Of a stretch of DNA of 64,000 nt, positions 24,181 to 32,692 are shown piece by piece. Position numbers and translations under genes: made by a program. Under the pieces are notes generated by a model. That model ran no database searches and was not told where the DNA came from. It was given only the letters and a program-made list of their open reading frames with translations. The stretch is from NCBI RefSeq assembly GCF_000633415.1, contig NZ_AYMV01000028.1:89853-153852 (forward strand), read 5' to 3'. Each line of letters begins with the position of its first letter. Position 1 is the first letter of the stretch. Source of the DNA: Leucobacter sp. PH1c. GTDB taxonomy: Bacteria > Actinomycetota > Actinomycetes > Actinomycetales > Microbacteriaceae.

Positions 24181-25725
24181 TCAGCCCGGCGCCGGCACGA
24201 CGATCGCGGAACCGTCGGAGCGCGGATCGCTCGCGGCCTCGTAGCCGTCCGGCGTCACGCGGATCACGTTCGAGTGGCCGAGGTCCTCCGTGCGCGGGGG
24301 CACCTCGGTGACGGCGAAGCCTGAGGCGGCGAGGGCGGCGCGCGTGGCCGCGGGCACGTCCGACTCCGCCATAACCGAGACGGGGCCGATGCCGCGCCAC
24401 TCCTCGACCATCCAGCGCGGCGCGTGGGTGGCCTCGTGCGGGGAGGCCCCCGCGAGCGAGCGGAGCAGCAGCTGGGTGTGGATCTGCGGCTGGGCGGCTC
24501 CGCCCATCGTCGCGGGCACCCAGGCCAGCTCGTCGCCGCGCAGCACGAGCACGGGCATGAGCGTGTGGCGCGGGCGCTTGCCCGGGGCGAAGGCGTTCGG
24601 TGACGCGGGGTCGAGCGAGAACGAGGTGCCCCGGTTCTGGAACAGGATGCCGGTCTCGGGCTCCAGGATGTGCGCGCCGAAGCTCCAGTAGACGGAGTTG
24701 ATGCAGGAGACCGCCCAGCCGTCGTCGCTCACCGCGGCGAAGCCGACCGTGTCGCCGCTCGCCTTCGCCGCCCCGGGAACGGGCGACGCGGGCGCCGCCA
24801 TGCCAACGAGCTCCGCGCCCGTCGCGCCGCCGAAGCGCGGGTCGGCGAGGTGGCTCGCGCGGATCGCGTTCGCGTCGTGGAACGCGCTCGCGAGCGCGCC
24901 CGCCCCGGCGCCGAGGGGATCCTCGATGCCCGCGGCGACCGCCTCGAGCGCGCGCAAGAGCATGAAGCCCGAGGTGTTCGGCGGCCCCGTGAGCACGCGG
25001 AGGCCGGCGTACTCGCCCTCAAGCGGTTCGGCCCAGTAGGCCTCGTAGTCGGCGGCGTCCTGGAGGGTGATCTTCGATCCCAGGCGCTGCAGGCCCGCGA
25101 TCCAGCGCTCCGCAGTCTCCCCCGCGTAGAACTCGCCGGAGCCGCCCGCGGCGAGGCGGCGCAGCGTGCGGGCGAGCGCCGGCTGCACGAGCGGCGCGCC
25201 CTCGGCGATCGGCTCGCCGCCGGGGTAGAAGACGGCGCGCGCGCCGGGATCCTGCTCGAGCGTCGCCCGATCGTCGACCAGGGCGGCCGCGACCGAGCGC
25301 GAGTTCGGGAAGCCGTCCTCGGCGAGGCGGATCGCGGCCGCGAAGTGATCGGCCCAGGGCCGGGTCGCCCCGTACTCGTGGAGCGAGTTCCAACCGCACA
25401 CGCCGCCCGGCACGGTGACCGTGTCGATGCCGCGGAGCGGAAGTGCCTCGCCGTGCGCTTCCCGCAGCGCCGTGAGCGTCTGCGCCGCGGGAGCCGCCCC
25501 CGTCGCGTTCAGGAAGCGGATCTCTCCATCGGGCCTGCGGACGAGCGCGACGAGATCCCCGCCGAGGGCGACGTTGTTCGGGTAGACCACGCAGAGCGCC
25601 GCGGCGGCGGCGAGGGCCGCATCGACCGCGTTGCCGCCCGCCGCGAGGACCGCGGCGCCCGCCTCGGTCGCGAGGTGGTGCGAGGTCGAGATGGCGCCCC
25701 GGGGGCGCACGGATTCCTGTGGCAT
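24181..25725 (-). CDS. ggt: Gamma-glutamyltransferase, apparently cytosolic
   Basis: A 514-residue Ntn-hydrolase of the GGT family (MEROPS T03), which removes or transfers gamma-glutamyl groups after autocatalytic cleavage into two subunits. The processing nucleophile is probably Thr326 in SGDTVGFAAVS. Upstream family blocks GGNAVDAALAAAAALCVVYP and NNVALGGD are present. The C-terminal ATMGGAAQPQIHTQLL is the conserved small-subunit motif. There is no signal peptide or lipobox, unlike classical periplasmic or secreted GGTs. The ATG is 1 nt past the gntR stop. With an ABC importer upstream, hydrolysis of an imported gamma-glutamyl compound inside the cell is the likely role. Confidence 0.88.
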   Translation of the reverse strand: MPQESVRPRGAISTSHHLATEAGAAVLAAGGNAVDAALAAAAALCVVYPNNVALGGDLVALVRRPDGEIRFLNATGAAPAAQTLTALREAHGEALPLRGIDTVTVPGGVCGWNSLHEYGATRPWADHFAAAIRLAEDGFPNSRSVAAALVDDRATLEQDPGARAVFYPGGEPIAEGAPLVQPALARTLRRLAAGGSGEFYAGETAERWIAGLQRLGSKITLQDAADYEAYWAEPLEGEYAGLRVLTGPPNTSGFMLLRALEAVAAGIEDPLGAGAGALASAFHDANAIRASHLADPRFGGATGAELVGMAAPASPVPGAAKASGDTVGFAAVSDDGWAVSCINSVYWSFGAHILEPETGILFQNRGTSFSLDPASPNAFAPGKRPRHTLMPVLVLRGDELAWVPATMGGAAQPQIHTQLLLRSLAGASPHEATHAPRWMVEEWRGIGPVSVMAESDVPAATRAALAASGFAVTEVPPRTEDLGHSNVIRVTPDGYEAASDPRSDGSAIVVPAPG

Positions 25726-25726
25726 G

Positions 25727-26464
25727 CTACGCCCCTCCCGGCTCTCCGACCGCCTTCGCGATCTCCTTGCTGATGTCGAGCACGTGCGCCCGGGCCTCCT
25801 CCTCGGCCCGCGCGCCGTCGCGCGCGGCGATCGCCTCGTAGATGCGGCGGTGCGCCACGCTCGAGGCCTGCCTGCGCGCCTTCGTCTGGTAGCGGCTGGC
25901 GCGGCTCGGCGCGATCTGGTTCGCGATCTGCTCGTTGATGAGGGAGAGGAGCGGGTTGTGCGTGTACTGGGCGATGGCCTGGTGGAACGCCCGGTCGAGC
26001 TCCGCGTACCGCTCCTTCGTCACGTCGACCTCCATCGCCTTCACGAGCTCCTCGAGCTGGGTGAGGTCGCGCGGCTGCGCCCGCACCGCCGTGATCCGCG
26101 CGATCGGCGGCTCCACGATGGCACGCAGCTCCATGATGTCGGTGAGCTCGGTGCGCATCGCGGAGAACGCCTCGATCACCTCGTCAGAGGCGCTCGCGGC
26201 CTCGCCCGGCGCGAGGATGATCGTGCCGCGGCCCGGCTTGCGATCGATCAGGCCGCGGTTCTCGAGCTCGCGGAGCGCCTCGCGCACCGACACCCGGGAG
26301 ACGCTCAGCAGCTGCGCGAGCTCGCGCTCGGCCGGGAGCTTCTCCCCCGGGGCGAGATCGCCCTCCAGGATCAGCCGCTCAAGATCGACCGAGAGACGGT
26401 CGGGCACCGAGAGCGTCTCGCCTCGGCTCATCGAACCCCAGTCCATGCTGTCCACCAATCTCAC
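25727..26464 (-). CDS. GntR family regulator, FadR/FCD subfamily
   Basis: A 245-residue repressor. The winged HTH ILEGDLAPGEKLPAERELAQ LLSVSRVSVREALRELENRG spans about residues 31-70. An all-helical FCD ligand domain follows, with likely metal or ligand residues in the ELRAIVEPPIARI and DRAFHQAIAQ segments. The start is uncertain: GTG 26464 or ATG 26446, neither with a good ribosome binding site. It lies between livF and ggt in one strand-wise series. A FadR-like operator sits in front of the first gene of the series (31796-31808), so autoregulation of the whole operon is likely. Confidence 0.9.
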   Translation of the reverse strand: MRLVDSMDWGSMSRGETLSVPDRLSVDLERLILEGDLAPGEKLPAERELAQLLSVSRVSVREALRELENRGLIDRKPGRGTIILAPGEAASASDEVIEAFSAMRTELTDIMELRAIVEPPIARITAVRAQPRDLTQLEELVKAMEVDVTKERYAELDRAFHQAIAQYTHNPLLSLINEQIANQIAPSRASRYQTKARRQASSVAHRRIYEAIAARDGARAEEEARAHVLDISKEIAKAVGEPGGA

Positions 26465-26507
26465 TCAGTCGCTGCCCGCGCGGAAGTGCGTCTCCCGAGG
26501 GAGGCCG

Positions 26508-27230
26508 TCACTCGTCCCGGCTCTCGGAGCTCTTGCCGAAGTAGGCCTCGTGCAGCCGCTCGTCCTCAAGCATCACACGTGCATCCCCGCCGCCGGAGAG
26601 CGTGGCCGTCTCCATCAGGTACCCGCGATGGGCGATGGAGAGCGCCATCCGAGCATTCTGCTCGATGAGGAGCACGCTCGTGCCCGCGGCGTTGATCTCA
26701 CTAATGATCTCAAACATTTGCGCCACGATCTTCGGGGCGAGCCCCATCGAGGGCTCGTCGAGCATCAGGAGCCGCGGCTGCCGGATCAGCGCCCGCGAGA
26801 GCGCTAGCATCTGCTGCTCCCCGCCCGAGAGGGTCGCCGCCACCTGGTGCTTCCGCTCCTCCAGGCGGGGGAAGCGCGCGAACACGTCCGCGATACCCGC
26901 AGGAAGGTTCGTCCGTGCGCCCCAGTGCGCCACCTGCAGGTTCTCGAGCACGCTCATGCGGCCGAAGATGTGCCGCCCCTCGGGCACGAGCGAGAGCCCG
27001 CGCTTCACGCGCTGCTCCGCCCGGAGCCCCGAGATCGAGTCGCCCGCGAAGCTGATCCCGCCGCGGTGCTTGTTCAGCCCCGCGACCGCGCGCAGCAGGC
27101 TGCTCTTCCCCGCGCCGTTCGCCCCGACCACGACCACGAGCTCGCCGTCGTCCACATGCAGGCTCGCATCGAGCACCGCGCGGACCACGCCGTAGCGCAC
27201 GTTCAGTTCGTCGACTTCGAGCATCTTCAT
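26508..27230 (-). CDS. livF: ABC transporter ATP-binding protein, LivF type
   Basis: A 240-residue ATPase of the branched-chain/amide (HAAT) importer family. Walker A is GANGAGKSS near residue 37, the signature is LSGGEQQMLALSRAL near 138, and Walker B is LLMLDEPSMGL near 158. The start codon overlaps the livM-livG fusion stop as ATGA; a second ATG two codons on is possible. With the fused LivG domain it forms the ATPase pair of the importer. Confidence 0.95.
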   Translation of the reverse strand: MKMLEVDELNVRYGVVRAVLDASLHVDDGELVVVVGANGAGKSSLLRAVAGLNKHRGGISFAGDSISGLRAEQRVKRGLSLVPEGRHIFGRMSVLENLQVAHWGARTNLPAGIADVFARFPRLEERKHQVAATLSGGEQQMLALSRALIRQPRLLMLDEPSMGLAPKIVAQMFEIISEINAAGTSVLLIEQNARMALSIAHRGYLMETATLSGGGDARVMLEDERLHEAYFGKSSESRDE

Positions 27231-29086
27231 GCTGCATCACTCCCCAGGTAGGCCTCGAGCACGGCAGGGTTCGTGCGGATCTCCGCCGGGGTGCCATCGG
27301 CGATGATGACCCCGTGGTCGAGCACCACGATCCGATCCGAGACCCCCATGAGGAGATCCATGTCGTGCTCGATGAGGATCACGTCGATGCCGTGCTCCCG
27401 GATCCGCGCGATGAGGGTCGCGAGATCGCGCGTCTCGCTCTCGTTGAGACCGGCGGCCGGCTCGTCGAGCAGCAGCACGCGCGGCCGGGTCATGAGCGCC
27501 CGCGCGATCTCCACGCGGCGCTGCTGGTACGCGTCGAGCGAGGACGCCCGCCGATCCCGGAACTCCCAGGCGTCGACGAAGGCGAGCACCTCCTCCGCCT
27601 CGGCGACCGTGACCCGCTCCCCGCGCCGCACGAACGGGAACGGGGACAGGAACTTCGGCACGAAGCCGGCGAGGCGCGAATGCCCGCCCACGAGCAGGTT
27701 CTCGAGCACCGTCATGTCCCAGAACAAGCGCACCGTCTGGAACGTGCGGGCGATCCCCCGGGTCGCCACGGCGTTCGACTCGAGGCGCTCCGTGCGCTCG
27801 CCGCCGAGCTCGATGGCCCCCGACGTGGCGCGCGTCACCCCCGAGATCGCGTTGAGGAGCGTGGACTTCCCGGCGCCGTTCGGCCCCATGAGCCCGAGCA
27901 CCTCGCCGTGGCGAAGGTCGAAGGAGACGGATTCGAGGGCGGTGAGGCCGCCGAACACCTGCTTCACCTCGCGGATGCGCAGCACCGGCTCACCCGCCGC
28001 CGGGGCCGGCCCCGCGGTCTCGGCGGGGGCGAGCGTCCCGGCCGGCGGCAGTTGGCCGCCCCGCGCCCGGGTGAGCTCGAGCCGCTTCGACACGATGCCG
28101 CCGGGGCGGAGGATCATGAGCACCACCACGATGAGCGCGAGGATGCCCGTGCGGAACTCGGGGTGGGCCTGGATGAGCGGGATGTCCTTCGCGACCGCCT
28201 GGAAGAAGATCCAGAGCACCGCGCCCGTGATCGGGCCCCAGAGTGTCCCGGCGCCGCCGAGGATCACGAGGCTGAGCACGATGAAGTTGTCCTCGAGGGT
28301 GAAGCTGTCGGGATTCACGAACTGGTTCATGTGCGCGAAGAAGACCCCGATCACGCCCGCCGTCGCGGCGCCCACCACGTAGGCGAGGAGCTTGTAGCGG
28401 CGGGTGCGGATGCCCATCGAGGAGGCGACGAGCTCGTCCTCCCGGATCGCGACCCACGCGCGGCCCACCGGCGAGGCGATGAGCGAGGCGAGGGCCACGA
28501 CCAGCAGCACCACGACCACGAGGATCACGTAGTAGGTGGTCGTCGGGGGCACGGCGCCGCCACTCAGGCTGAGCGAGGGGATGTTGCGGATACCCACCGC
28601 GCCGCCCGTGAACTCGGTCCAGTTGATCGACACGATGCGCACGATCTCGCCGAACGCGAGCGTCATGATCGCGAGGTAGTCGCCGCGGGCCCGGAGCGTG
28701 GGGTACCCGATGATGGACCCCGCGATGCCGGCGAACACGATCGCCGCGACGACGCTGATGGGGAGCACCCAGGCGAGCGCCGCAGGGTTCTCGGCGAGCG
28801 CCGGCCCGAAGGTGCTGACCGTGAATATCGCCGCGGTGTAGGCGCCGACGATGAAGAAGGCGATGAATCCGAGATCGAGGAGGCCGGTGAGGCCCACGAG
28901 GATGTTCAGGCCGGAGGCGAGTGCCACGTACACGAGCGCGAGCGCGGCGACGCGCACCCACTTGTCGCCCGGGAGGACGAACGGGGCGATGAGGCCGAGG
29001 ATCAGGAAGACCCCGGGCCAGAGCCAGCGGTGCAGCCCGAGATCGGGCTTCAGCACGACGATGGGTGTGGTGTGAGTGTTCGACAT
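27227..29086 (-). CDS. Fused ABC permease-ATPase (LivM-LivG)
   Basis: A 619-residue fusion of two importer subunits. Residues 1-330 form a LivM permease with about nine helices and the conserved GYPTLRARGDYLAIMTLAFGE block split across 128-147. A Pro/Ala linker runs about 335-366. Residues 367-619 form a LivG ATPase with Walker A GPNGAGKST at 401-409, a divergent signature DAYQQRRVEIARAL, and Walker B VLLLDEPAAGL. The start is ATG 29086, 2 nt after the livH stop. Longer readings run back through livH in another frame and are not real. Fusion fixes the stoichiometry so that two fused chains cannot both pair with the same NBD set without LivF. Confidence 0.93.
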   Translation of the reverse strand: MSNTHTTPIVVLKPDLGLHRWLWPGVFLILGLIAPFVLPGDKWVRVAALALVYVALASGLNILVGLTGLLDLGFIAFFIVGAYTAAIFTVSTFGPALAENPAALAWVLPISVVAAIVFAGIAGSIIGYPTLRARGDYLAIMTLAFGEIVRIVSINWTEFTGGAVGIRNIPSLSLSGGAVPPTTTYYVILVVVVLLVVALASLIASPVGRAWVAIREDELVASSMGIRTRRYKLLAYVVGAATAGVIGVFFAHMNQFVNPDSFTLEDNFIVLSLVILGGAGTLWGPITGAVLWIFFQAVAKDIPLIQAHPEFRTGILALIVVVLMILRPGGIVSKRLELTRARGGQLPPAGTLAPAETAGPAPAAGEPVLRIREVKQVFGGLTALESVSFDLRHGEVLGLMGPNGAGKSTLLNAISGVTRATSGAIELGGERTERLESNAVATRGIARTFQTVRLFWDMTVLENLLVGGHSRLAGFVPKFLSPFPFVRRGERVTVAEAEEVLAFVDAWEFRDRRASSLDAYQQRRVEIARALMTRPRVLLLDEPAAGLNESETRDLATLIARIREHGIDVILIEHDMDLLMGVSDRIVVLDHGVIIADGTPAEIRTNPAVLEAYLGSDAA

Positions 29087-29088
29087 GA

Positions 29089-29997
29089 TTAGACCTTCTG
29101 CACCTCTCGACGACCGAGCAGGCCCTGCGGCCGGAGCCACAGGATGATCACGAGGATCCCGAACGCGATCACGTCGCGGTACGCGGATCCCTGGGGGACG
29201 TAGGCCGCGGCGAGCTCCTCGCTGACGCCGAGCACGAGCCCGCCGACGAACGCGCCGGGGATGCTGCCGATCCCGCCCAGCACCGCGGCGACGAGCGCCT
29301 TCAGCCCGGGGAGGAAGCCCATCGTCGCGGCGGCGAAGCCGTAGCGCTGGGAGTAGAGCAGGCCCGCGATGGCGGCCATCGCCGAGCCGAGCACGAAGGT
29401 GGTCGAGATCACCCGGTCGACGCCGATGCCCATGAGCCGGGCGGCGTCCTTGTCCTCGGCCGTCGCGCGGATCGCACGCCCGATCGGGGTGAAGCGGATC
29501 ACGGCCCAGAACGCGAGCGTCACGAGGACCGCGACCGCGAGCACGACCACATCGATCGGTTGCACGCGGGCCCCGAGGAAGGTGAGGGGCGGGCCGAGAT
29601 CCGGCCGCGCGACCGGCACCTGCGCGGCGCCGAAGAGGAAGGTCGCGACCGCTCGGAGCAGCATTGATACGGCGATCGCGGTGATGAGCATGGAGAGGAT
29701 CGGTGCGCTGCGGAGCGGGCGATACGCAATCCGCTCGATCAGCCAGCCGATCAGGGAACCGACCACGAGGCCGATGAGGATGGCGAGCCACCCGGGAAGC
29801 GCGGCGCCGGGCATCGACTGCCCGGCGATCACGCTGTTCGTCTGGCCGGCGACCAACGCGCCGAACGCACCGAACATGAAGATCTCGCCGAAGGCGAAGT
29901 TGACCATCCCGAGCACGCCGTAGACGATGCTGAAGGCGACGGCGAGCAGTCCGTAGATGCCGCCGACCGCGAGGCCGTTCATGATTTCCTGCATCAC
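29089..29997 (-). CDS. livH: ABC permease, LivH type
   Basis: A 302-residue permease with about eight helices, paired with the LivM domain in the membrane channel. The N-terminal MNGLAVGGIYGLLAVAFSIVYGV and the GRAIRATAEDKDAARLMGI coupling segment are hallmarks of the family. The start is GTG 29997 or the ATG one codon later, with GGAGA upstream. It lies 70 nt after livK. Confidence 0.94.
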   Translation of the reverse strand: MMQEIMNGLAVGGIYGLLAVAFSIVYGVLGMVNFAFGEIFMFGAFGALVAGQTNSVIAGQSMPGAALPGWLAILIGLVVGSLIGWLIERIAYRPLRSAPILSMLITAIAVSMLLRAVATFLFGAAQVPVARPDLGPPLTFLGARVQPIDVVVLAVAVLVTLAFWAVIRFTPIGRAIRATAEDKDAARLMGIGVDRVISTTFVLGSAMAAIAGLLYSQRYGFAAATMGFLPGLKALVAAVLGGIGSIPGAFVGGLVLGVSEELAAAYVPQGSAYRDVIAFGILVIILWLRPQGLLGRREVQKV

Positions 29998-30067
29998 AAG
30001 TCTCCGTTATCTGTGGTGAGGAGGAGCACCGATTCCGGGGGCGCCGAGCGGCGCCCCCGGAGACCGG

Positions 30068-31222
30068 TTACTCCGTGATCACGACGAACGCGCCGTCTTC
30101 CACTCGCTGGAAGGTCAGCTCGCCGACGCGGTTGCCGTCAGCGTCGAAGCTGATGGTGCCCGAGGCGCCCGGGTAGTCCTTCGTGCCGCGGATCGCCTCG
30201 GCGACCGCCGCCCGGTCGGTGCTCCCGGCCTTCGTGATCCCCTCCGCCGCGACGTACGTCGCGTCGTAGGCGAGCGCGGCCCAGGAACTCGGGTCCTTGT
30301 CGTACTCGGCGCGGAACGCCTCGACGAACTTCTTCGACTCGGGGCGCGGGTCGCTCGCGGAGAAGGCCGCGTAGACCTCGACGCCCTCGGCGTTCGCCCC
30401 CGCGAGGTCGATGAACAGCGGGCTCGCTGCGCCGTCCGAGGCGAAGATCGGCAGATCCGAGCCCGCGTCGCGGACCTGGTTCACGATCTTCCCCGCCTCC
30501 GTGTAGAAGCCGCCGATGAAGACGGCGTCGGGGTTGTCCTTGAGCGCCGAGTCGACGGTGCTGCCGAAGTTCACGGTGCCCAGCTGGTACGCCTGCGAGC
30601 TCGTGATCGTGCCGCCCGCGGCCTCGAATGCCTCCGAGAAGGAGTCGGCGACGCCCTTGCCGTAGTCGTCCTGCTGGTACAGGATCGCGATCTTCTTCAC
30701 ACCGCGGTTGTCGGAGATGAACTTCGCCGCCTCGGCGCCCTGGTAGGCGTCCGTGAACACGGTGCGGAAGAAGATGTCGCTCGCGCCGCTCAGCTCGGGC
30801 GAGGTCACCGCGGCCGCCACGATGGGCAGGCCGCACTGCGTGTAGATGGGGAGCCCGGAGAGCGCGACGCTCGAGAAGCTGAAGCCGAGCACCGCGGGAA
30901 TCTCCGCGTTGTCGCACATCTCCTGGGCGATGACCGGGCCGTTTGCCGGCTTCCCCTCATCATCGACGACCTCGGTCGTGAGGTCACGGCCCAGGACCCC
31001 GCCGGCGGCGTTGATCTCGGAGATCGCGAGATCGATCCCCTCGCGCATCTCGAGGCCGTAGCTCGCGAAATCGCCGGAGAGGGTCGCGGTGTAGCCGAGC
31101 GGGATCGCTCCCTCGCCCCCGCCGCCCTCTTCGCCGCCCGATTTTCCAGACGAGCAGGCGCTCAGCGCGATCAGCGCGACACCCGCGGTCAGCGCCAGTA
31201 CGGCGCGTTTCCTGCTGCTCAT
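30068..31222 (-). CDS. livK: Branched-chain/amide-type substrate-binding lipoprotein
   Basis: A 384-residue extracellular binding protein with a lipoprotein signal: basic start MSSRKR, hydrophobic core, lipobox LSAC with Cys23, then a Gly/Ser/Glu linker. The mature part matches the LivK/periplasmic-binding type 1 fold (IPLGYTATLSGDFASYGLEM, then AVIGFSFSSVALS-like and GGFYTEAGKIVNQVRDAG segments). Binding proteins of this family take up branched-chain amino acids, amides or urea. The gamma-glutamyltransferase in the operon points to an amide or gamma-glutamyl ligand. The gene sits 26 nt after the RidA-like gene. Confidence 0.93.
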   Translation of the reverse strand: MSSRKRAVLALTAGVALIALSACSSGKSGGEEGGGGEGAIPLGYTATLSGDFASYGLEMREGIDLAISEINAAGGVLGRDLTTEVVDDEGKPANGPVIAQEMCDNAEIPAVLGFSFSSVALSGLPIYTQCGLPIVAAAVTSPELSGASDIFFRTVFTDAYQGAEAAKFISDNRGVKKIAILYQQDDYGKGVADSFSEAFEAAGGTITSSQAYQLGTVNFGSTVDSALKDNPDAVFIGGFYTEAGKIVNQVRDAGSDLPIFASDGAASPLFIDLAGANAEGVEVYAAFSASDPRPESKKFVEAFRAEYDKDPSSWAALAYDATYVAAEGITKAGSTDRAAVAEAIRGTKDYPGASGTISFDADGNRVGELTFQRVEDGAFVVITE

Positions 31223-31248
31223 GATCCTCACGTCCCTCGGTCGTCCGA

Positions 31249-31749
31249 TCAATCGATCGTTTCGATCGTCATCCAGTTCTCGAAGCAGTGGTTCGCCGCG
31301 AGGGAGGTCACACCGATGGTGGCGCGACCGCCGAGGCCGAACTCCTCGCCGAAGACGTCGCGGAACAGGTCCGTCGCGCCGGAGGAGACGAGGTTGACAT
31401 CGACGAAATCGGGGTCGGCGACCACGAAGTTGAGCGAGTTCACGAGGCACTTGACGCGATCGAGCGAGCCGAGCGCGAGACGCATCGTGCCGAGGCAGTT
31501 GAGCGCCGTGCGGCGAGCGGCCTGGTAGCCCTCCTCGATCGTGACGTCCTTGCCGAGCTTGCCGGCGTGGATCGGCTGGCCGTTCTTCCCGAGCGCGTCC
31601 TCGACGTGGCCCGACAGGAACAGCAGGTTGCCCGTCTGGTGGTACGCCTTCATCGAGCCGTAGTAGGTCCCGTGGTAGCCGCCCTGGCTGTAATCGGGGA
31701 TCTCCAGGCCGAGCTCAGCAACACGGGCTTCAAACGAAACAGACACCAT
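31249..31749 (-). CDS. RidA/YjgF-like protein (166 residues)
   Basis: A member of the RidA/YjgF superfamily, whose best known members hydrolyse reactive enamine/imine intermediates of PLP enzymes. The blocks NLLFLSGHVEDALGKNGQP, GYQAARRTALNCLGTMRLALG and the C-terminal RATIGVTSLAANHCFENWM are recognisable. At 166 residues it is longer than classical RidA (about 130), with an N-terminal extension. The usual catalytic Arg region is altered, so it may belong to a subgroup with hydrolase or unknown activity. ATG 31749 has AAGGAGAT upstream. It is the first gene of the importer/GGT operon. Confidence 0.85.
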   Translation of the reverse strand: MVSVSFEARVAELGLEIPDYSQGGYHGTYYGSMKAYHQTGNLLFLSGHVEDALGKNGQPIHAGKLGKDVTIEEGYQAARRTALNCLGTMRLALGSLDRVKCLVNSLNFVVADPDFVDVNLVSSGATDLFRDVFGEEFGLGGRATIGVTSLAANHCFENWMTIETID

Positions 31750-31795
31750 TATCTCCTTCATCAAACGTTGGATTGGAGCCGGTCGAGGTGACAAC

Positions 31796-31808
31796 TTGGT
31801 CTGACCAA
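31796..31808. promoter_or_regulatory. GntR/FadR-type operator in front of the RidA-importer-GGT operon
   Basis: TTGGTCTGACCAA is a perfect 13-bp palindrome with a central GT-N3-AC, the core seen in FadR-subfamily operators. It lies 47 nt upstream of the first operon gene. The FCD-type GntR encoded in the same operon is the obvious ligand. Confidence 0.65.
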
Positions 31809-32021
31809 ATGACCGACTGACGATGATGCTATCAGCGGAAGATCGCCGAGGAGAAGCGTGGGATCGAGACAAAGATCACGGGGAGAACTTGGAGCACTGC
31901 GACAAGAGTGTGCGGAAAAATCCCTGATGAGCACATACGTCCATCGTCATGCGCTACGTGCCATTGCAACGGCGGATGGATTCGGGGCGGGATGTCGCGT
32001 TCCGCGCCGCGCACAACGCAC
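31809..32021. other. Intergenic region upstream of the RidA operon
   Basis: Part of a 378-nt stretch without a gene (31750-32127). The left end carries the GntR-type operator, the right end the lysA-pyrE terminator hairpin. The part between is less GC-rich than the surrounding genes and must contain the operon promoter. I see no convincing ORF or RNA gene in it. Confidence 0.5.
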
Positions 32022-32066
32022 AACGGGTGCGGCCCGGGTGAGATGATCACCCGGGCCGCACCCGTT
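32022..32066 (-). terminator. Terminator hairpin of the lysA-pyrE operon
   Basis: Arms 32022-32041 and 32047-32066 form a perfect 20-bp stem with a 5-nt GATGA loop, 61 nt beyond the pyrE stop. There is no U tract, only TTG after the stem. The exceptional stability and position support termination. Confidence 0.75.
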
Positions 32067-32127
32067 CCTCCGGCCCGTCCGCAGCGGGTCCTTCCGGACC
32101 CCGCCTGCGGCGGACCAGCGCAGTCCC

Positions 32128-32682
32128 TTACTGAGGATCGAGCCCCAGATCCTCGAGCCCGATCGCGTAGCGGTACTCGTAGCCGGCCGCCTCGATGCGC
32201 GCCTTGGCGGGCGCCTGGCGATCCACCACCACGGCGACGGCGGCGATCTCCGCGCCGACCTTCTCGAGCGCCTCGATGGCCTGCAGCGGCGAGCCGCCCG
32301 TCGTCGAGGTGTCCTCGACCACGATGACGCGCTTCCCCTGCAGATCCGGCCCCTCGACCTGACGGCCGCGGCCGTGATCCTTCGGCGCCTTGCGCACCAC
32401 GAAGGAATCGTAGACCTCGCCGCGCGCGACCCCCTGGTGCATGATCGCCGAAGCGATCGGATCCGCACCCATCGTGAGCCCGCCGACCGCGACCACGCCG
32501 TCGACATCGGCGATCAGGTCGAGCATGACCTGGCCGATGAGCGGCGCCGCACGGTGGTCCAGGCTGAGCTTGCGCAGATCGATGTAGTAGGTGGCCTTCT
32601 TCCCGCTCGTGAGCGTGAAGTCGCCGTGGAACACGGCCTCGCTGGTGATGAGGTCGATGAGCTGTTCGCGCGCGGTCGTCAT
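32128..32682 (-). CDS. pyrE: Orotate phosphoribosyltransferase
   Basis: Joins orotate and PRPP to form OMP in pyrimidine synthesis. The 184-residue chain has the PRPP-binding motif VIVVEDTSTTGGSPLQA near residues 120-136, a VVRKAPKDHGRGRQVEG catalytic loop just before it, and the GGLTMGADPIA block near 68-78. The start is ATG 32682 (MTTAREQL), 10 nt after the lysA stop, so the two genes form an operon ending at the 20-bp hairpin. Confidence 0.95.
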   Translation of the reverse strand: MTTAREQLIDLITSEAVFHGDFTLTSGKKATYYIDLRKLSLDHRAAPLIGQVMLDLIADVDGVVAVGGLTMGADPIASAIMHQGVARGEVYDSFVVRKAPKDHGRGRQVEGPDLQGKRVIVVEDTSTTGGSPLQAIEALEKVGAEIAAVAVVVDRQAPAKARIEAAGYEYRYAIGLEDLGLDPQ

Positions 32683-32692
32683 GGGGACGATT

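Noticed and set aside
29087..29791. Upstream extension of the LivM-LivG frame to 854 residues
   Set aside because: The extra part overlaps livH out of frame and is Arg/Pro-rich. ATG 29086 gives a normal LivM start 2 nt after livH.
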